A stretch of 32,141 nucleotides of DNA from JAXIHJ01 sp034189755 (GTDB lineage: Bacteria > Planctomycetota > Phycisphaerae > SM23-33): assembly GCA_034189755.1 (NCBI GenBank), contig JAXIHJ010000152.1:1-32141 (forward strand), in the 5' to 3' direction. The notes beneath the pieces are model-generated. The model worked only from the letters and a program-made list of their open reading frames with translations. It was not told the DNA's origin and did no database searches. The position numbers were made by a program, and so were the translations under genes. Each line of letters begins with the position of its first letter. The first letter of the stretch is position 1. This document shows positions 7,845-15,114 of the stretch, piece after piece.

Positions 7845-8831
7845 CTAGGTTCGGCGTCTGCGCGATTTCAACAGGCCAAGCGAGCCAAGGGCAAGCAGGC
7901 CTGCCGTTGCCGGCTCGGGAGTGCCCGTTGCGACATAGAAGTCGTCGAAGAACCCCGAACCGGAGCTGTATCCGCTGCCCCAGTCCATATCGACGTAGTT
8001 CCAGAACGATGCGTCCGTCAGGCTGAACGACTTGGCATCATCCACCGCCACGGTCCAGTAATACTGCTCGACGCCGTTGACGCTCAGGAGGGTCGTCCTG
8101 TCGGCGTCGGTGTAAACCGCGCTGTAGGCCCGGCGTCTGTCGCCGTCGGTCGCGCTGCCCCAGTAAGTTACTTCGACGTACAGGCTTACGCCCGTCGGCA
8201 GGTAGTTATCCTCGCCCATGTCCGTATTGTGCCAATACACGTCGCCGCTGTCGCCGACCGTGTAGTCGCCGCTGTCGCCTGTTATGTGAGCGCCGATGGT
8301 CGGTTGTGTCATGGGGTTCCACGCGCCTCCGAACGCGCCGTTGTTGATGAAGTAGTTCCATTCCACAAAATCGCTGCCGTCCTTGATAATTGTGGAATTG
8401 CCCGACCAGTTGTCCGTCATGGCGCGGTCGTTGCCCATGTGCGTCAGGTTGTACAGGCCGAAATTGGCCACCTGCCAAAAGTTCTCCGTGTCGCTGACGG
8501 AGGTAACGTTCAGCGTCGCGCCGAACTTGAACGTTTGGGTATCAGTCAACGTCTGTCCCAGCGAGCGTGAATACCGCGACGGCTCGATAATGTAGGGATC
8601 GCCTGTAAGGTCCAGGTTGTTGGCCTGGTCCCACTCGGCATCGATTCGGCCCGCGGCGTTCCAGCGGATCAGGTCCTGGCTGGCGCCGTTTTGCCTGCCC
8701 GAATAGGACCAGTTCGCGGATGGGTCGGAGTTGAAATTCTCACTGAGTATCTCCGTCCACGTCCAGCCGGCCTTGGCTGCGCCGGCGCAAACGACAAAGA
8801 GCGTAAAAATAATTACTGAACATCTTTTCAT
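7845..8831 (-). CDS. Exported PEP-CTERM-sorted protein under a cobalamin riboswitch
   Basis: The product has 328 residues. It has a classical signal peptide (MKRCSVIIFTLFVVCAGAAKA), a beta-rich extracellular body full of Trp, Asp, Asn and Gly, and a PEP-CTERM tail: TPEP, then a short hydrophobic helix (ATAGLLALGSLGLL), then KSRRRR. PEP-CTERM tails direct proteins to exosortase-dependent surface sorting. The body starts with an ENFNSDPSANWSYSG pattern seen in many secreted concanavalin-like, carbohydrate-type domains, but no specific family is assigned. The start is the ATG at 8831, preceded by GAGAAGGAAAG. The same frame remains open further upstream, but that stretch runs through the riboswitch terminator and is untranslated leader. 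It forms a two-gene unit with the downstream pseudopilin. Confidence 0.85.
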   Translation of the reverse strand: MKRCSVIIFTLFVVCAGAAKAGWTWTEILSENFNSDPSANWSYSGRQNGASQDLIRWNAAGRIDAEWDQANNLDLTGDPYIIEPSRYSRSLGQTLTDTQTFKFGATLNVTSVSDTENFWQVANFGLYNLTHMGNDRAMTDNWSGNSTIIKDGSDFVEWNYFINNGAFGGAWNPMTQPTIGAHITGDSGDYTVGDSGDVYWHNTDMGEDNYLPTGVSLYVEVTYWGSATDGDRRRAYSAVYTDADRTTLLSVNGVEQYYWTVAVDDAKSFSLTDASFWNYVDMDWGSGYSSGSGFFDDFYVATGTPEPATAGLLALGSLGLLKSRRRRT

Positions 8832-9098
8832 TGTACTTTCCTTCTCGTTAAGGGCTTTTCGATTCGCACGGACGCCACACACGCCCGGGCACAACAAACT
8901 CACTGCCACTGCCAAAAATCTCTGCCGGGTCGAAATCTCCTTTCTGAAAAACTTTCCTTGAAAAGCCCTACGAGAACTGGCTGCAGGCCCGGGCGCAAGA
9001 CCACGCAACCGGCAACCTGGAAGGGGAGTTTGCGGCGGTCGTTGCGGAGTGAGCAGAGCAGATTCAGACACCGCCGTACCGCGAACGGGCCAAGCAAC
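8832..9098 (-). other. Long leader between the riboswitch terminator and the PEP-CTERM gene
   Basis: About 267 bases separate the terminator T-run from the start codon. I see no convincing small gene here. An AAAGGAG occurs at about 8940 on the minus strand without a good coding frame after it. The stretch is probably untranslated leader. Confidence 0.4.
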
Positions 9099-9134
9099 AA
9101 AAAACCCCGGCCCTCGCAAACCGAGGTTCCGGGG
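9099..9134 (-). terminator. Intrinsic terminator of the cobalamin riboswitch
   Basis: On the minus strand, CCCCGG, two unpaired As, then CCTCGG with a TTTG loop fold back on CGAGGG and CCGGGG, followed immediately by six Ts (9104-9099). It lies about 55-60 bases after the end of the aptamer. This is the arrangement expected for transcriptional control. Confidence 0.88.
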
Positions 9135-9187
9135 CATATGCCCTATCGAACGTTCCCGGAAGCCGATGGACTCGCGAAGGCAAAACC

Positions 9188-9390
9188 AGGTCGGCTACAG
9201 GCAGGTCTTCTGGCTCCCGGGTGCTTTTGAAAAAACCCTCGAAAAGCTTCCGCCGCGCCTTCCCGCTGCGATCACGCATCACAACAGTGGCCTTTGCGGC
9301 GGACAATCGCCCGGTTACAGCGGCGCGTCCGCGGCCGAATCTCACGGCCTTCCCTTTTTCGGTCCCGACTGTAGCCGGGACACCTGCAAC
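9188..9390 (-). promoter_or_regulatory. Cobalamin (B12) riboswitch
   Basis: All hallmark segments of the cobalamin aptamer (RF00174 type) occur in order on the minus strand: GCAGGTG near the 5' end, AAAAAGGGAAGGCCGTGA, the CGCGCCGCTGTAACCGG region, GGCCACTG, GGGAAGGC, and finally the B12 box AGCCAGAAGACCTGCC (about 9216-9201). The aptamer begins within a few bases of the predicted transcription start. It is followed by a strong terminator and then by an exported PEP-CTERM protein and a pseudopilin. In the usual mode of such switches, cobalamin binding would favour termination and scarcity would allow read-through. The control mode is inferred from the layout. Confidence 0.95.
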
Positions 9391-9396
9391 GCGAGC

Positions 9397-9425
9397 ACTA
9401 TAACCGGACCCCCAAAATGTGTCAA
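9397..9425 (-). promoter_or_regulatory. Near-consensus promoter of the riboswitch transcript
   Basis: On the minus strand, TTGACA (9425-9420) is followed, after exactly 17 bases, by TATAGT (9402-9397). Transcription would start near 9390, at the first base of the aptamer. The promoter lies just beyond the nrnA stop codon, so the riboswitch unit is transcribed separately from the nnrD-to-nrnA run. Confidence 0.85.
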
Positions 9426-9457
9426 TATCAAAGCGTGAAAAACTTGGTTTTTTTGCG

Positions 9458-10489
9458 TTAGGTATGGTTTTCGCGGAGTGTTTTGTTGAGTGTTTCCGAA
9501 CATGCAGCGATAAGCTCGTCCCTGAGCGTATCGATGTTTTTGCCGCAGCGAAGTCCCGCGGCTCGTGCGTGTCCGCCGCCGCCGAATCGGCCCGCCAGGG
9601 CAGCAACGTCCACTAGGTTCCGGCTGCGGAGGCTGGCGCGGACGCAATCTTTCTCTTCGACCAGCAGGACGGCTATTTCGGTTTCGCCGACTCGCATGGC
9701 CTCGTTAATCAGGTTTTCGGTCTCGACCGGCGACGTGCCGGTCGCGGCGAAGTCGCTTTGGCGGATGGCCATCACAGCCAGCCGCCCGTCGCAGTGCCAC
9801 TGAAGCCCCTCCAGCATTCGCGCCATCAGCCGGAGGCGCCGCGGCCGGTCATCCTGGAACAGCCGCCTGTAGAGCGTGTCCATGCGTGCGCCCCGCTCGA
9901 GCCAGCCGGCGACGGCCCGCAGGCAGCGGGCGTCGGTATTGGCGAACCGCAGCCAGCCCGTGTCGGTCAAGACGGCCGTCATCAGCGCATCGACCGCAGG
10001 CTCCACGGGCCAGCCCAGCGCCTCGATAAGCTCGCCGACCATCACGCCTGCCGCAGCGGCGGAGACGTCCACCCATTGCACCGCGGCGAAGTCGTCGCCC
10101 GTGGCGTGGTGGTCGATTACGACAACCTTCTCAGCCGCCGCCCGAAGCTGCGCCTCCAGGCACCCCAGTTGCGAAAACGCGCGCGTGTCGAGTATGACAA
10201 TCGCCTCAGCCGCACCGGCCAGTTCGTCGAACCGCTCAGGCGGTGCGGGCCGGTCGCCGGGAAAAAGATGTTCGTACCGCTGCGGCAGGCGGTCCGGCAG
10301 GAGTGTTCGCACCGTCTTGCCTGCCGCGTTAGCCGCAGTCGCCAGCGCCGACATCGAGCCAAGACTGTCGCCGTCGGGCCGGCTGTGCGCTACCAGCAGT
10401 ATCGTACGCGCGGCGCCAATGCGCTCGACGACGGCTTTAAAGGCCTCTGCCGCTGCGCCGGGTGACTTATCCAATGATTTCTCTGGCAC
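9458..10489 (-). CDS. nrnA: DHH-family phosphoesterase (NrnA-like nanoRNase / pAp phosphatase)
   Basis: The product has 343 residues from the preferred start. The DHH domain shows AHSRPDGDSLGS (metal-binding DxD near residue 39), a VILDTR motif and VVIDHHATGD (the DHH motif). The DHHA1 domain ends with the glycine-rich GRFGGGGHARAAG that binds substrate. NrnA-type enzymes degrade 2-5-nt RNAs and 3'-phosphoadenosine 5'-phosphate. A GTG at 10489 is preferred because AAGGACG lies just upstream and the overlap with ribF is then only 23 bases. The ATG at 10537 would overlap by 71 bases. It is the last gene of the minus-strand run nnrD-btuFCD-ribF-nrnA. Confidence 0.88.
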   Translation of the reverse strand: MPEKSLDKSPGAAAEAFKAVVERIGAARTILLVAHSRPDGDSLGSMSALATAANAAGKTVRTLLPDRLPQRYEHLFPGDRPAPPERFDELAGAAEAIVILDTRAFSQLGCLEAQLRAAAEKVVVIDHHATGDDFAAVQWVDVSAAAAGVMVGELIEALGWPVEPAVDALMTAVLTDTGWLRFANTDARCLRAVAGWLERGARMDTLYRRLFQDDRPRRLRLMARMLEGLQWHCDGRLAVMAIRQSDFAATGTSPVETENLINEAMRVGETEIAVLLVEEKDCVRASLRSRNLVDVAALAGRFGGGGHARAAGLRCGKNIDTLRDELIAACSETLNKTLRENHT

Positions 10490-11417
10490 GTTGAACGTCC
10501 TTTTCAATCTGGGCCTTGAGCCGCTCGACGCCGTCAAACTGCTGCTGGTCTCTCAGGCGTGCGGCGAAGCTCAGAGACATGGGTTGATCGTAATAGTCGC
10601 CCTCTGCGCCGATGAGGAACGCCTCAACTGTGCGCTGCTCGGCCGGTCCGAACGTAGGCTTGTTGCCGATGCTTATTGCCGCAGGAAACTGCCGGTCGGT
10701 GATTTCGGCCTTGCCGGCGTATACGCCGTCGGCCGGGCACACCTGCTGGTGCGGCTCGATGTTGGCGGTGGGAAACTCCAGCAACCGTCCATGTCCCGCA
10801 CCGGCGATGATCCGGCCGAGAAGCTCGAACCGCCGGCCCAGGCATTGATTGGCCTGTTCGATTTCGCCTTGTCCGACCAGGCTGCGAATAAGCGAGCTGG
10901 AGACCCGCACGTCCCGGCCGGCCAGTGCGGCGGTTACCGGCTCGACCACGTGCACGGCGAACTTCGCGGCCGGCTCGGCCCGGCTAAGCGTCTCGACGTT
11001 GCCCGCCCGCCCGCGGCCGAAGAAAAAATTGCGACCCTCCACCACGTGTCGAGGCGCGAAGCGAGCAACGATAATTTGCTTAATGAACGCTTCGGGCGAC
11101 ATGGACATGAGTTTCTCATCAAAGCGAATCGTAACGGCGAAATCGGCTCCGGCCTCCAGAAGAAGCCGGCCCTTCTGCTGCGGCTGCGTAATCCGCTGCA
11201 ACTGGTGGGCCGGATGTGTTATCGCATCGGGCGGCGGCTCGAACGTCGCCGCTGCAACGGGCGCGGTTTCGGCGTCCGCCAGCGAACGGGCGGTTTGCAG
11301 AATCTTCTGATGACCGAGGTGCACGCCGTCGAAGTTGCCGAGTGTCAGCACGCAGCCGCGAACCTCATCCGGCAGATTTTCAAGACCCGTTATACAACGA
11401 TTATCCATGACAGTCAT
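10467..11417 (-). CDS. ribF: Bifunctional riboflavin kinase / FAD synthetase
   Basis: RibF makes FMN and then FAD from riboflavin. The N-terminal adenylyltransferase domain shows LTLGNFDGVHLGHQKIL (the nucleotidyltransferase HxGH-type signature) and FGRGRAGNV. A VSSSLIRSLVGQG segment is followed by the riboflavin kinase domain with GAGHGRLLEFPTANI and DGVYAG motifs. The length of about 316 residues is normal. ATGs at 11417 and 11408 both lack a strong ribosome-binding site; the family alignment permits either. It follows btuD after about 20 bases, so it is probably co-transcribed, though no metabolic link beyond cofactor supply is evident. Confidence 0.92.
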   Translation of the reverse strand: MTVMDNRCITGLENLPDEVRGCVLTLGNFDGVHLGHQKILQTARSLADAETAPVAAATFEPPPDAITHPAHQLQRITQPQQKGRLLLEAGADFAVTIRFDEKLMSMSPEAFIKQIIVARFAPRHVVEGRNFFFGRGRAGNVETLSRAEPAAKFAVHVVEPVTAALAGRDVRVSSSLIRSLVGQGEIEQANQCLGRRFELLGRIIAGAGHGRLLEFPTANIEPHQQVCPADGVYAGKAEITDRQFPAAISIGNKPTFGPAEQRTVEAFLIGAEGDYYDQPMSLSFAARLRDQQQFDGVERLKAQIEKDVQRAREIIG

Positions 11418-11437
11418 TCCGAGCAATTGAAATTCGT

Positions 11438-12226
11438 TTACCGCACGCGAACTATCGGCGCCGTGTCGTCTGCGCCGGGTATTAAATCGATCTCCACGCC
11501 GTAGGTCTCGGCGAGCAGGTCTTCGCGCATTACCTCGCCGGGTGGCCCGGCGGCGATTATTTTTCCGCTGCGCATCAGCACCAGTTCATCGGCGAATCGC
11601 CCGGCCAGGTTGACGTCGTGGCTGACGCAGACGACGGCCAGCTCCCAGTCGTGCGCCAGCCTCTGCATCATACGATATATAATCACCTGGTTTTTTATGT
11701 CCAGGTGGCTGGTCGGCTCGTCCAGGAGCATTAGTTGCGGCTGCTGGGCCAGCGTCCGGGCAATCATCACGCGCTGCTGCTCCCCGCCGGACAGTTCACT
11801 TAATGCCCGGTCGGCGAAGGCAAGCGTATCGGTCATGCGCATCGCCAGTTTAGCCACCGACAGATCCTGCTCGCCGACCATGCCCAGCGCGCCGACGTGG
11901 GCGAACCTACCCATCAGGATCAGTTGCTGAACGGTGAACGAAAAGGCTGACTGCGGGAACTGCGGCACGTAGGCTATCAGCCTGGCCAGCCTGCGCGCCG
12001 TATGCGCCGAGGGCCGCCGCCCGTCCAGCAGGATTTCGCCTTCGTTCGGTTTCAGCAGGCCGAGCAGACATCGCAGCAGTGTAGTCTTGCCCGACCCGTT
12101 AGGCCCGAGGATACACACCAGCCGGCCTGCCCGGGCTGTAAAATCCACGCCGCCCAGGACGTTCCGTCCGGGCCTGTAGGCGAACCAAACACCGCGCGCC
12201 TGGATGATGTGCGACCGGCCGCTCAT
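11438..12226 (-). CDS. btuD: ABC transporter ATP-binding protein, BtuD/FecE type
   Basis: The 262-residue ATPase shows Walker A GPNGSGKT (residues 41-48), a Q-loop in YVPQFPQSAFSFTVQQLILMG, the signature LSGGEQQR, Walker B LMLLDEPTSHLD and an H-loop VCVSHD. The FTV..LILMGR segment is typical of importers for cobalamin, iron-siderophore and haem. The start ATG at 12226 overlaps the btuC stop by 4 bases (ATGA), indicating translational coupling. The substrate cannot be told from the ATPase alone. A cobalamin riboswitch about 2 kb downstream on the same strand favours a corrinoid. The gene symbol is therefore provisional. Confidence 0.85.
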   Translation of the reverse strand: MSGRSHIIQARGVWFAYRPGRNVLGGVDFTARAGRLVCILGPNGSGKTTLLRCLLGLLKPNEGEILLDGRRPSAHTARRLARLIAYVPQFPQSAFSFTVQQLILMGRFAHVGALGMVGEQDLSVAKLAMRMTDTLAFADRALSELSGGEQQRVMIARTLAQQPQLMLLDEPTSHLDIKNQVIIYRMMQRLAHDWELAVVCVSHDVNLAGRFADELVLMRSGKIIAAGPPGEVMREDLLAETYGVEIDLIPGADDTAPIVRVR

Positions 12227-13230
12227 AATTGCGACTCCCCCGCCCGACGGCGGAGCAGGACTATGAAGAAAGGCCCGCCGCTCAGTGCGGTGATTATACC
12301 GACGGGAATTTTGCCGACCCCGAGCATCGGGCCTACCGTCCGGCAGAGCGTGTCGGCCGCCATCAGGAAGATGGCGCCGGCAAAGCCGCTGACTACCGCC
12401 AGCCGGCGGTGATCGGCGCCCAGGATCATCCGGCAGACGTGCGGGACTATCAGCCCGACGAACCCGATCGGCCCGGCCAGGCAGACAGCAGCAGCCGTCA
12501 TCAAGGCCGCGACGATGAACGTCTCGACCCGCAGCCTGTCCACCGCTACGCCGGTCGATTGGGCGACGTCGTCTCCCAGGCCAAGGGCGTTGTAGGCCGA
12601 CCCGCGAAACACCAGCATCACCCAGCCGGCGGCGACCAGCACCGCGCAGAACACCAGCAGCAGCGGCTCGGCCCAAATCCATTGAGGCAAATCACCCATC
12701 GACCAGCGGATGAACTCGAGAATCTTGTTGCGATCGGCCAGCAGCAGCAGGCCCATCATGACCGCGCCGTTGAACACGTTGATTATGACGCCGGAAAGGA
12801 TGAGCACGAAGGGGTCCAGCCGGCCTCGACGCTGCGCGATGGCGTAGACGACCGCACAGGTCGCCAGCGCGCCGATCATCGCCAGGGCGGGTATGGTCAG
12901 CCACCCAAGGGCGGCAAGCGGCAAAATAGCCGTGCCCGCCAGAACCCCAATGCCCGCGCCACTGGAGACGCCGAGCACATACGGCTCGGCCAGCGGGTTT
13001 CGCAATATCGCCTGAAGCGCCATGCCCGCCGCAGCCAGGGCCGCACCGACCGTTGCGGCCGCCGCCAGGCGAAACAGGCGCATCGTCCAGATGTTCCACG
13101 TCAGCCTGTGTGCGCCCGGCAAGCTGCACCCCAGGGCCACCACCACCGTCACGCAGGCCAGTATGCCCGCCCAGACAAGCAGCCCCTTAAGCGTCAGCAC
13201 GGGTTTTAGGGCAGGCGAATCATCGCTCAT
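12223..13230 (-). CDS. btuC: FecCD/BtuC-family ABC transporter permease
   Basis: This 335-residue inner-membrane permease has about ten hydrophobic segments. The family hallmarks GMALQAILRNPLAEPYVLGVSSGAG, a second-half LSGVIINVF..SMGDL region and GPIGFVGLIVPHVCRMI are all visible (motifs abridged). It would form a homodimer that passes cobalamin or an iron chelate from the BtuF-type binding protein to the cytoplasm. It overlaps btuF upstream and btuD downstream by 4 bases each, so the three genes are translationally coupled. As with the ATPase, cobalamin rather than iron is inferred from the nearby riboswitch. Confidence 0.87.
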   Translation of the reverse strand: MSDDSPALKPVLTLKGLLVWAGILACVTVVVALGCSLPGAHRLTWNIWTMRLFRLAAAATVGAALAAAGMALQAILRNPLAEPYVLGVSSGAGIGVLAGTAILPLAALGWLTIPALAMIGALATCAVVYAIAQRRGRLDPFVLILSGVIINVFNGAVMMGLLLLADRNKILEFIRWSMGDLPQWIWAEPLLLVFCAVLVAAGWVMLVFRGSAYNALGLGDDVAQSTGVAVDRLRVETFIVAALMTAAAVCLAGPIGFVGLIVPHVCRMILGADHRRLAVVSGFAGAIFLMAADTLCRTVGPMLGVGKIPVGIITALSGGPFFIVLLRRRAGESQL

Positions 13231-14102
13231 CGGCCTGCTCCTTTGCCCGGAATCTCGGGGTGTATCATGTCGGCCAGTTGCGACAGAAGCACGGCCGAAT
13301 AGGTCGAAGGAATCGTCCAGCGCCGGTCGGTAACGACGAAGATTCGCCCCGTCCCGGCTGCCGGCAGGTCGGGCACGGACCGGAAGTATTCCATCGCAGC
13401 CTGTTCGGTGGCGGCGTCGGCCTGGCAGATCAGCACATCAGGTGCGGCCAGTTGTATGCTCTCGATGTCCATGGCCCGCCATCTCAGGTGCGGCACGGGC
13501 GGTGCGCCGGCGTTTTGACCACCAGCTAGATGGATCATCTCGTCAATGAACGTACCGCTGCCGGCAGCGAGCGGATTTTTATAGCCGATAACGAACAAGA
13601 CCCGCCGGCGTGCCAGGCCTGCGGTCCGCCGCCCCACGGTGCGGCAACGGTCGACAAAACGCGCCTTGGCGTCGCAGGCCAATTGCGGTTTCGAGGTAAG
13701 TTTGCCGATTCGTTCGACGGCCGAGGCGATATCCTCCAGCGATTCGATGGTGAAATGTTCGATCTGAATGTTTGGGTCGGCCTTTTGGACGGCCTCGAAG
13801 CCGTCCAGCCTGGCCTGGGCCAGCAGCAGGTCCGGTTCGGCGGCGAGGATAGCCTCAGCCTCCATCTTGAGCGTGTCGCCTACGGTTCGCCTCCGCTGGC
13901 CGGGCGGCAATACGCATTGCGTAGTTACACCCACCAGGTGGTCCGCCAGGGCCATGTCGAACAGAATCTGCGTAATCGCCGGAGAGAAGCTCACGATCCG
14001 CGGCCTTGGTGCATTTGGCCGCGGCGGTGGTTTGCGGCAGCCGGCCGGCAAAACTGCCGCTGCGACAATCCATATCAGCACTGGAAGTTTCTTCAGGCAC
14101 AC
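13227..14102 (-). CDS. btuF: Cobalamin/iron-chelate substrate-binding lipoprotein, BtuF type
   Basis: The product has 291 residues and starts with a signal peptide ending in the lipobox VLPAGC (Cys at about residue 22). The periplasmic-binding fold of class III is indicated by RIVSFSPAITQILFDMAL, VGVTTQCVLPP, a KMEAEAILAAEPDLLLAQ segment and APDVLICQ. The TxxCxxP pattern resembles corrinoid-binding BtuF relatives. A GTG at 14102 is favoured because GAAGGA lies 9 bases upstream. The ATG at 14111 directly abuts that GAAGGA. With the GTG, the gene overlaps nnrD by 10 bases. It delivers substrate to the BtuC-BtuD transporter encoded next. Confidence 0.85.
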   Translation of the reverse strand: MCLKKLPVLIWIVAAAVLPAGCRKPPPRPNAPRPRIVSFSPAITQILFDMALADHLVGVTTQCVLPPGQRRRTVGDTLKMEAEAILAAEPDLLLAQARLDGFEAVQKADPNIQIEHFTIESLEDIASAVERIGKLTSKPQLACDAKARFVDRCRTVGRRTAGLARRRVLFVIGYKNPLAAGSGTFIDEMIHLAGGQNAGAPPVPHLRWRAMDIESIQLAAPDVLICQADAATEQAAMEYFRSVPDLPAAGTGRIFVVTDRRWTIPSTYSAVLLSQLADMIHPEIPGKGAGR

Positions 14103-14980
14103 CCGATGCATTCCTTCATTGCCGCCGGCAGAAACTCCAGCAGATCGGACGCCGTCAACGAGACCTCGCCGAGCTTGTCGGCCGCCATGTCGCCGGCCCG
14201 GCCGTGGACGTGGACAGCCAAACAGGCAGCCTCGAAAGGCCCAAGTCCCTGCGCGATCAGTGCGGCAGTCAGACCCGTCAGTACGTCGCCGCTGCCGCCG
14301 GTGGCCATGCCGGGATTGCCCGTGGCATTTACGAAGAGCCGCCGGCCGTCCGTAACGACCGAGCCGGCTCCTTTCAGCACGCACACCAGCGGCGGCGCGG
14401 CGGCCCAGTTTTGTACAGCCCCCGCTGCGGCCTGCTGCCGATTCGACTGAATCTCCGCGGTGGATTTGCCGCTGAGGCGGGCAAACTCGCCGGGGTGCGG
14501 CGTGAGGACAGTCGGCCCGGCCTGCATCGCAGGCCAACCGTCTATTGCCGCCAGGTTGTTCAGCCCGTCGGCGTCGATTACGATCGGCATCTCAAGTGCC
14601 AGTGCGGCACGGATAAGATTCTTCTGGTGCAGGCCCACATCCAGGCCAGGCCCGACGGCCAGCACGTCGCTGCGCTTGGCCGCAGCCACCATCTGCCGGA
14701 CCGCTCCGGCTGCAAGCTCCCCGTGCTTGTCGCACGCCAGGGCCACGGAGGTCGCGCACGGGCAGATTGCGGCAATGGTCTGCTGGACGGTCTGCGGCGC
14801 TGCGAACGTAACCAGCCCGGCGCCGCCGCGAAGTGCTGCGTTGGCCGCCAACGCGACCGCGCCCACCATTCCGCGCGAGCCGCCGACCACCAGCACCCGT
14901 CCGAAGTCGCCCTTGTGCGCATCGCGCCGCCGCCGGGCTAACTTCGGCAACAATGTTACATGCTCCACCGTATCGGGCAT
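14093..14980 (-). CDS. nnrD: ADP-dependent NAD(P)H-hydrate dehydratase (YjeF C-terminal domain type)
   Basis: This enzyme repairs NAD(P)HX, a damaged hydrated form of NAD(P)H. The 295-residue protein contains only the ribokinase-like dehydratase domain; the epimerase (YjeF N-terminal) domain is absent. Typical segments are GDFGRVLVVGGSRGMVGA, VLAVGPGLDVG, VIDADGLNNL, VLTPHPGEFARL and the glycine-rich GNPGMATGGSGDVLTG. The ATG at 14980 follows GAAGGA by 9 bases. It is the first gene of the minus-strand run leading to btuFCD and overlaps btuF by 10 bases. A repeat element ends 20 bases upstream of its start codon. Confidence 0.93.
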   Translation of the reverse strand: MPDTVEHVTLLPKLARRRRDAHKGDFGRVLVVGGSRGMVGAVALAANAALRGGAGLVTFAAPQTVQQTIAAICPCATSVALACDKHGELAAGAVRQMVAAAKRSDVLAVGPGLDVGLHQKNLIRAALALEMPIVIDADGLNNLAAIDGWPAMQAGPTVLTPHPGEFARLSGKSTAEIQSNRQQAAAGAVQNWAAAPPLVCVLKGAGSVVTDGRRLFVNATGNPGMATGGSGDVLTGLTAALIAQGLGPFEAACLAVHVHGRAGDMAADKLGEVSLTASDLLEFLPAAMKECIGCA

Positions 14981-14999
14981 TATTGCTGTTCCTTCCCAA

Positions 15000-15114
15000 C
15001 CACAAAGATCACGAAGACCTCAAAGAAAAACGACAGATGTAACCCGCACAGTTTTCCTTCTCTAAATGATCTTCTTTTTCTTCGTGTTCTTGGTGCTCTT
15101 TGTGTTCTTTGTGG
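15000..15114. repeat. Inverted-repeat element of the CACAAAGA/ACACGAAG type
   Basis: CCACAAAGA (15000-15008) is matched by TCTTTGTGG (15106-15114). Inside, both arms carry degenerate units such as CACGAAGA, CTCAAAGA, CACAAAGA and ACACGAAGA in opposite orientations, so the 115-base stretch can fold into a long imperfect hairpin. Similar purine-rich units recur between genes in various bacteria. It covers the larB stop codon and the space before nnrD. Confidence 0.6.

Noticed and set aside
8832..9137. Upstream extension of the PEP-CTERM protein to an ATG at 9137
   Set aside because: It would start within the riboswitch region and read through the terminator hairpin. The signal peptide and ribosome-binding site place the start at 8831.
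9188..9390. Cobalamin riboswitch acting on nrnA or on a plus-strand gene
   Set aside because: The aptamer, promoter and terminator are all oriented on the minus strand and lie after the nrnA stop codon.
15000..15114. CRISPR-like repeat array
   Set aside because: The units are short, degenerate and in opposite orientations, with no regular spacers and no cas genes.
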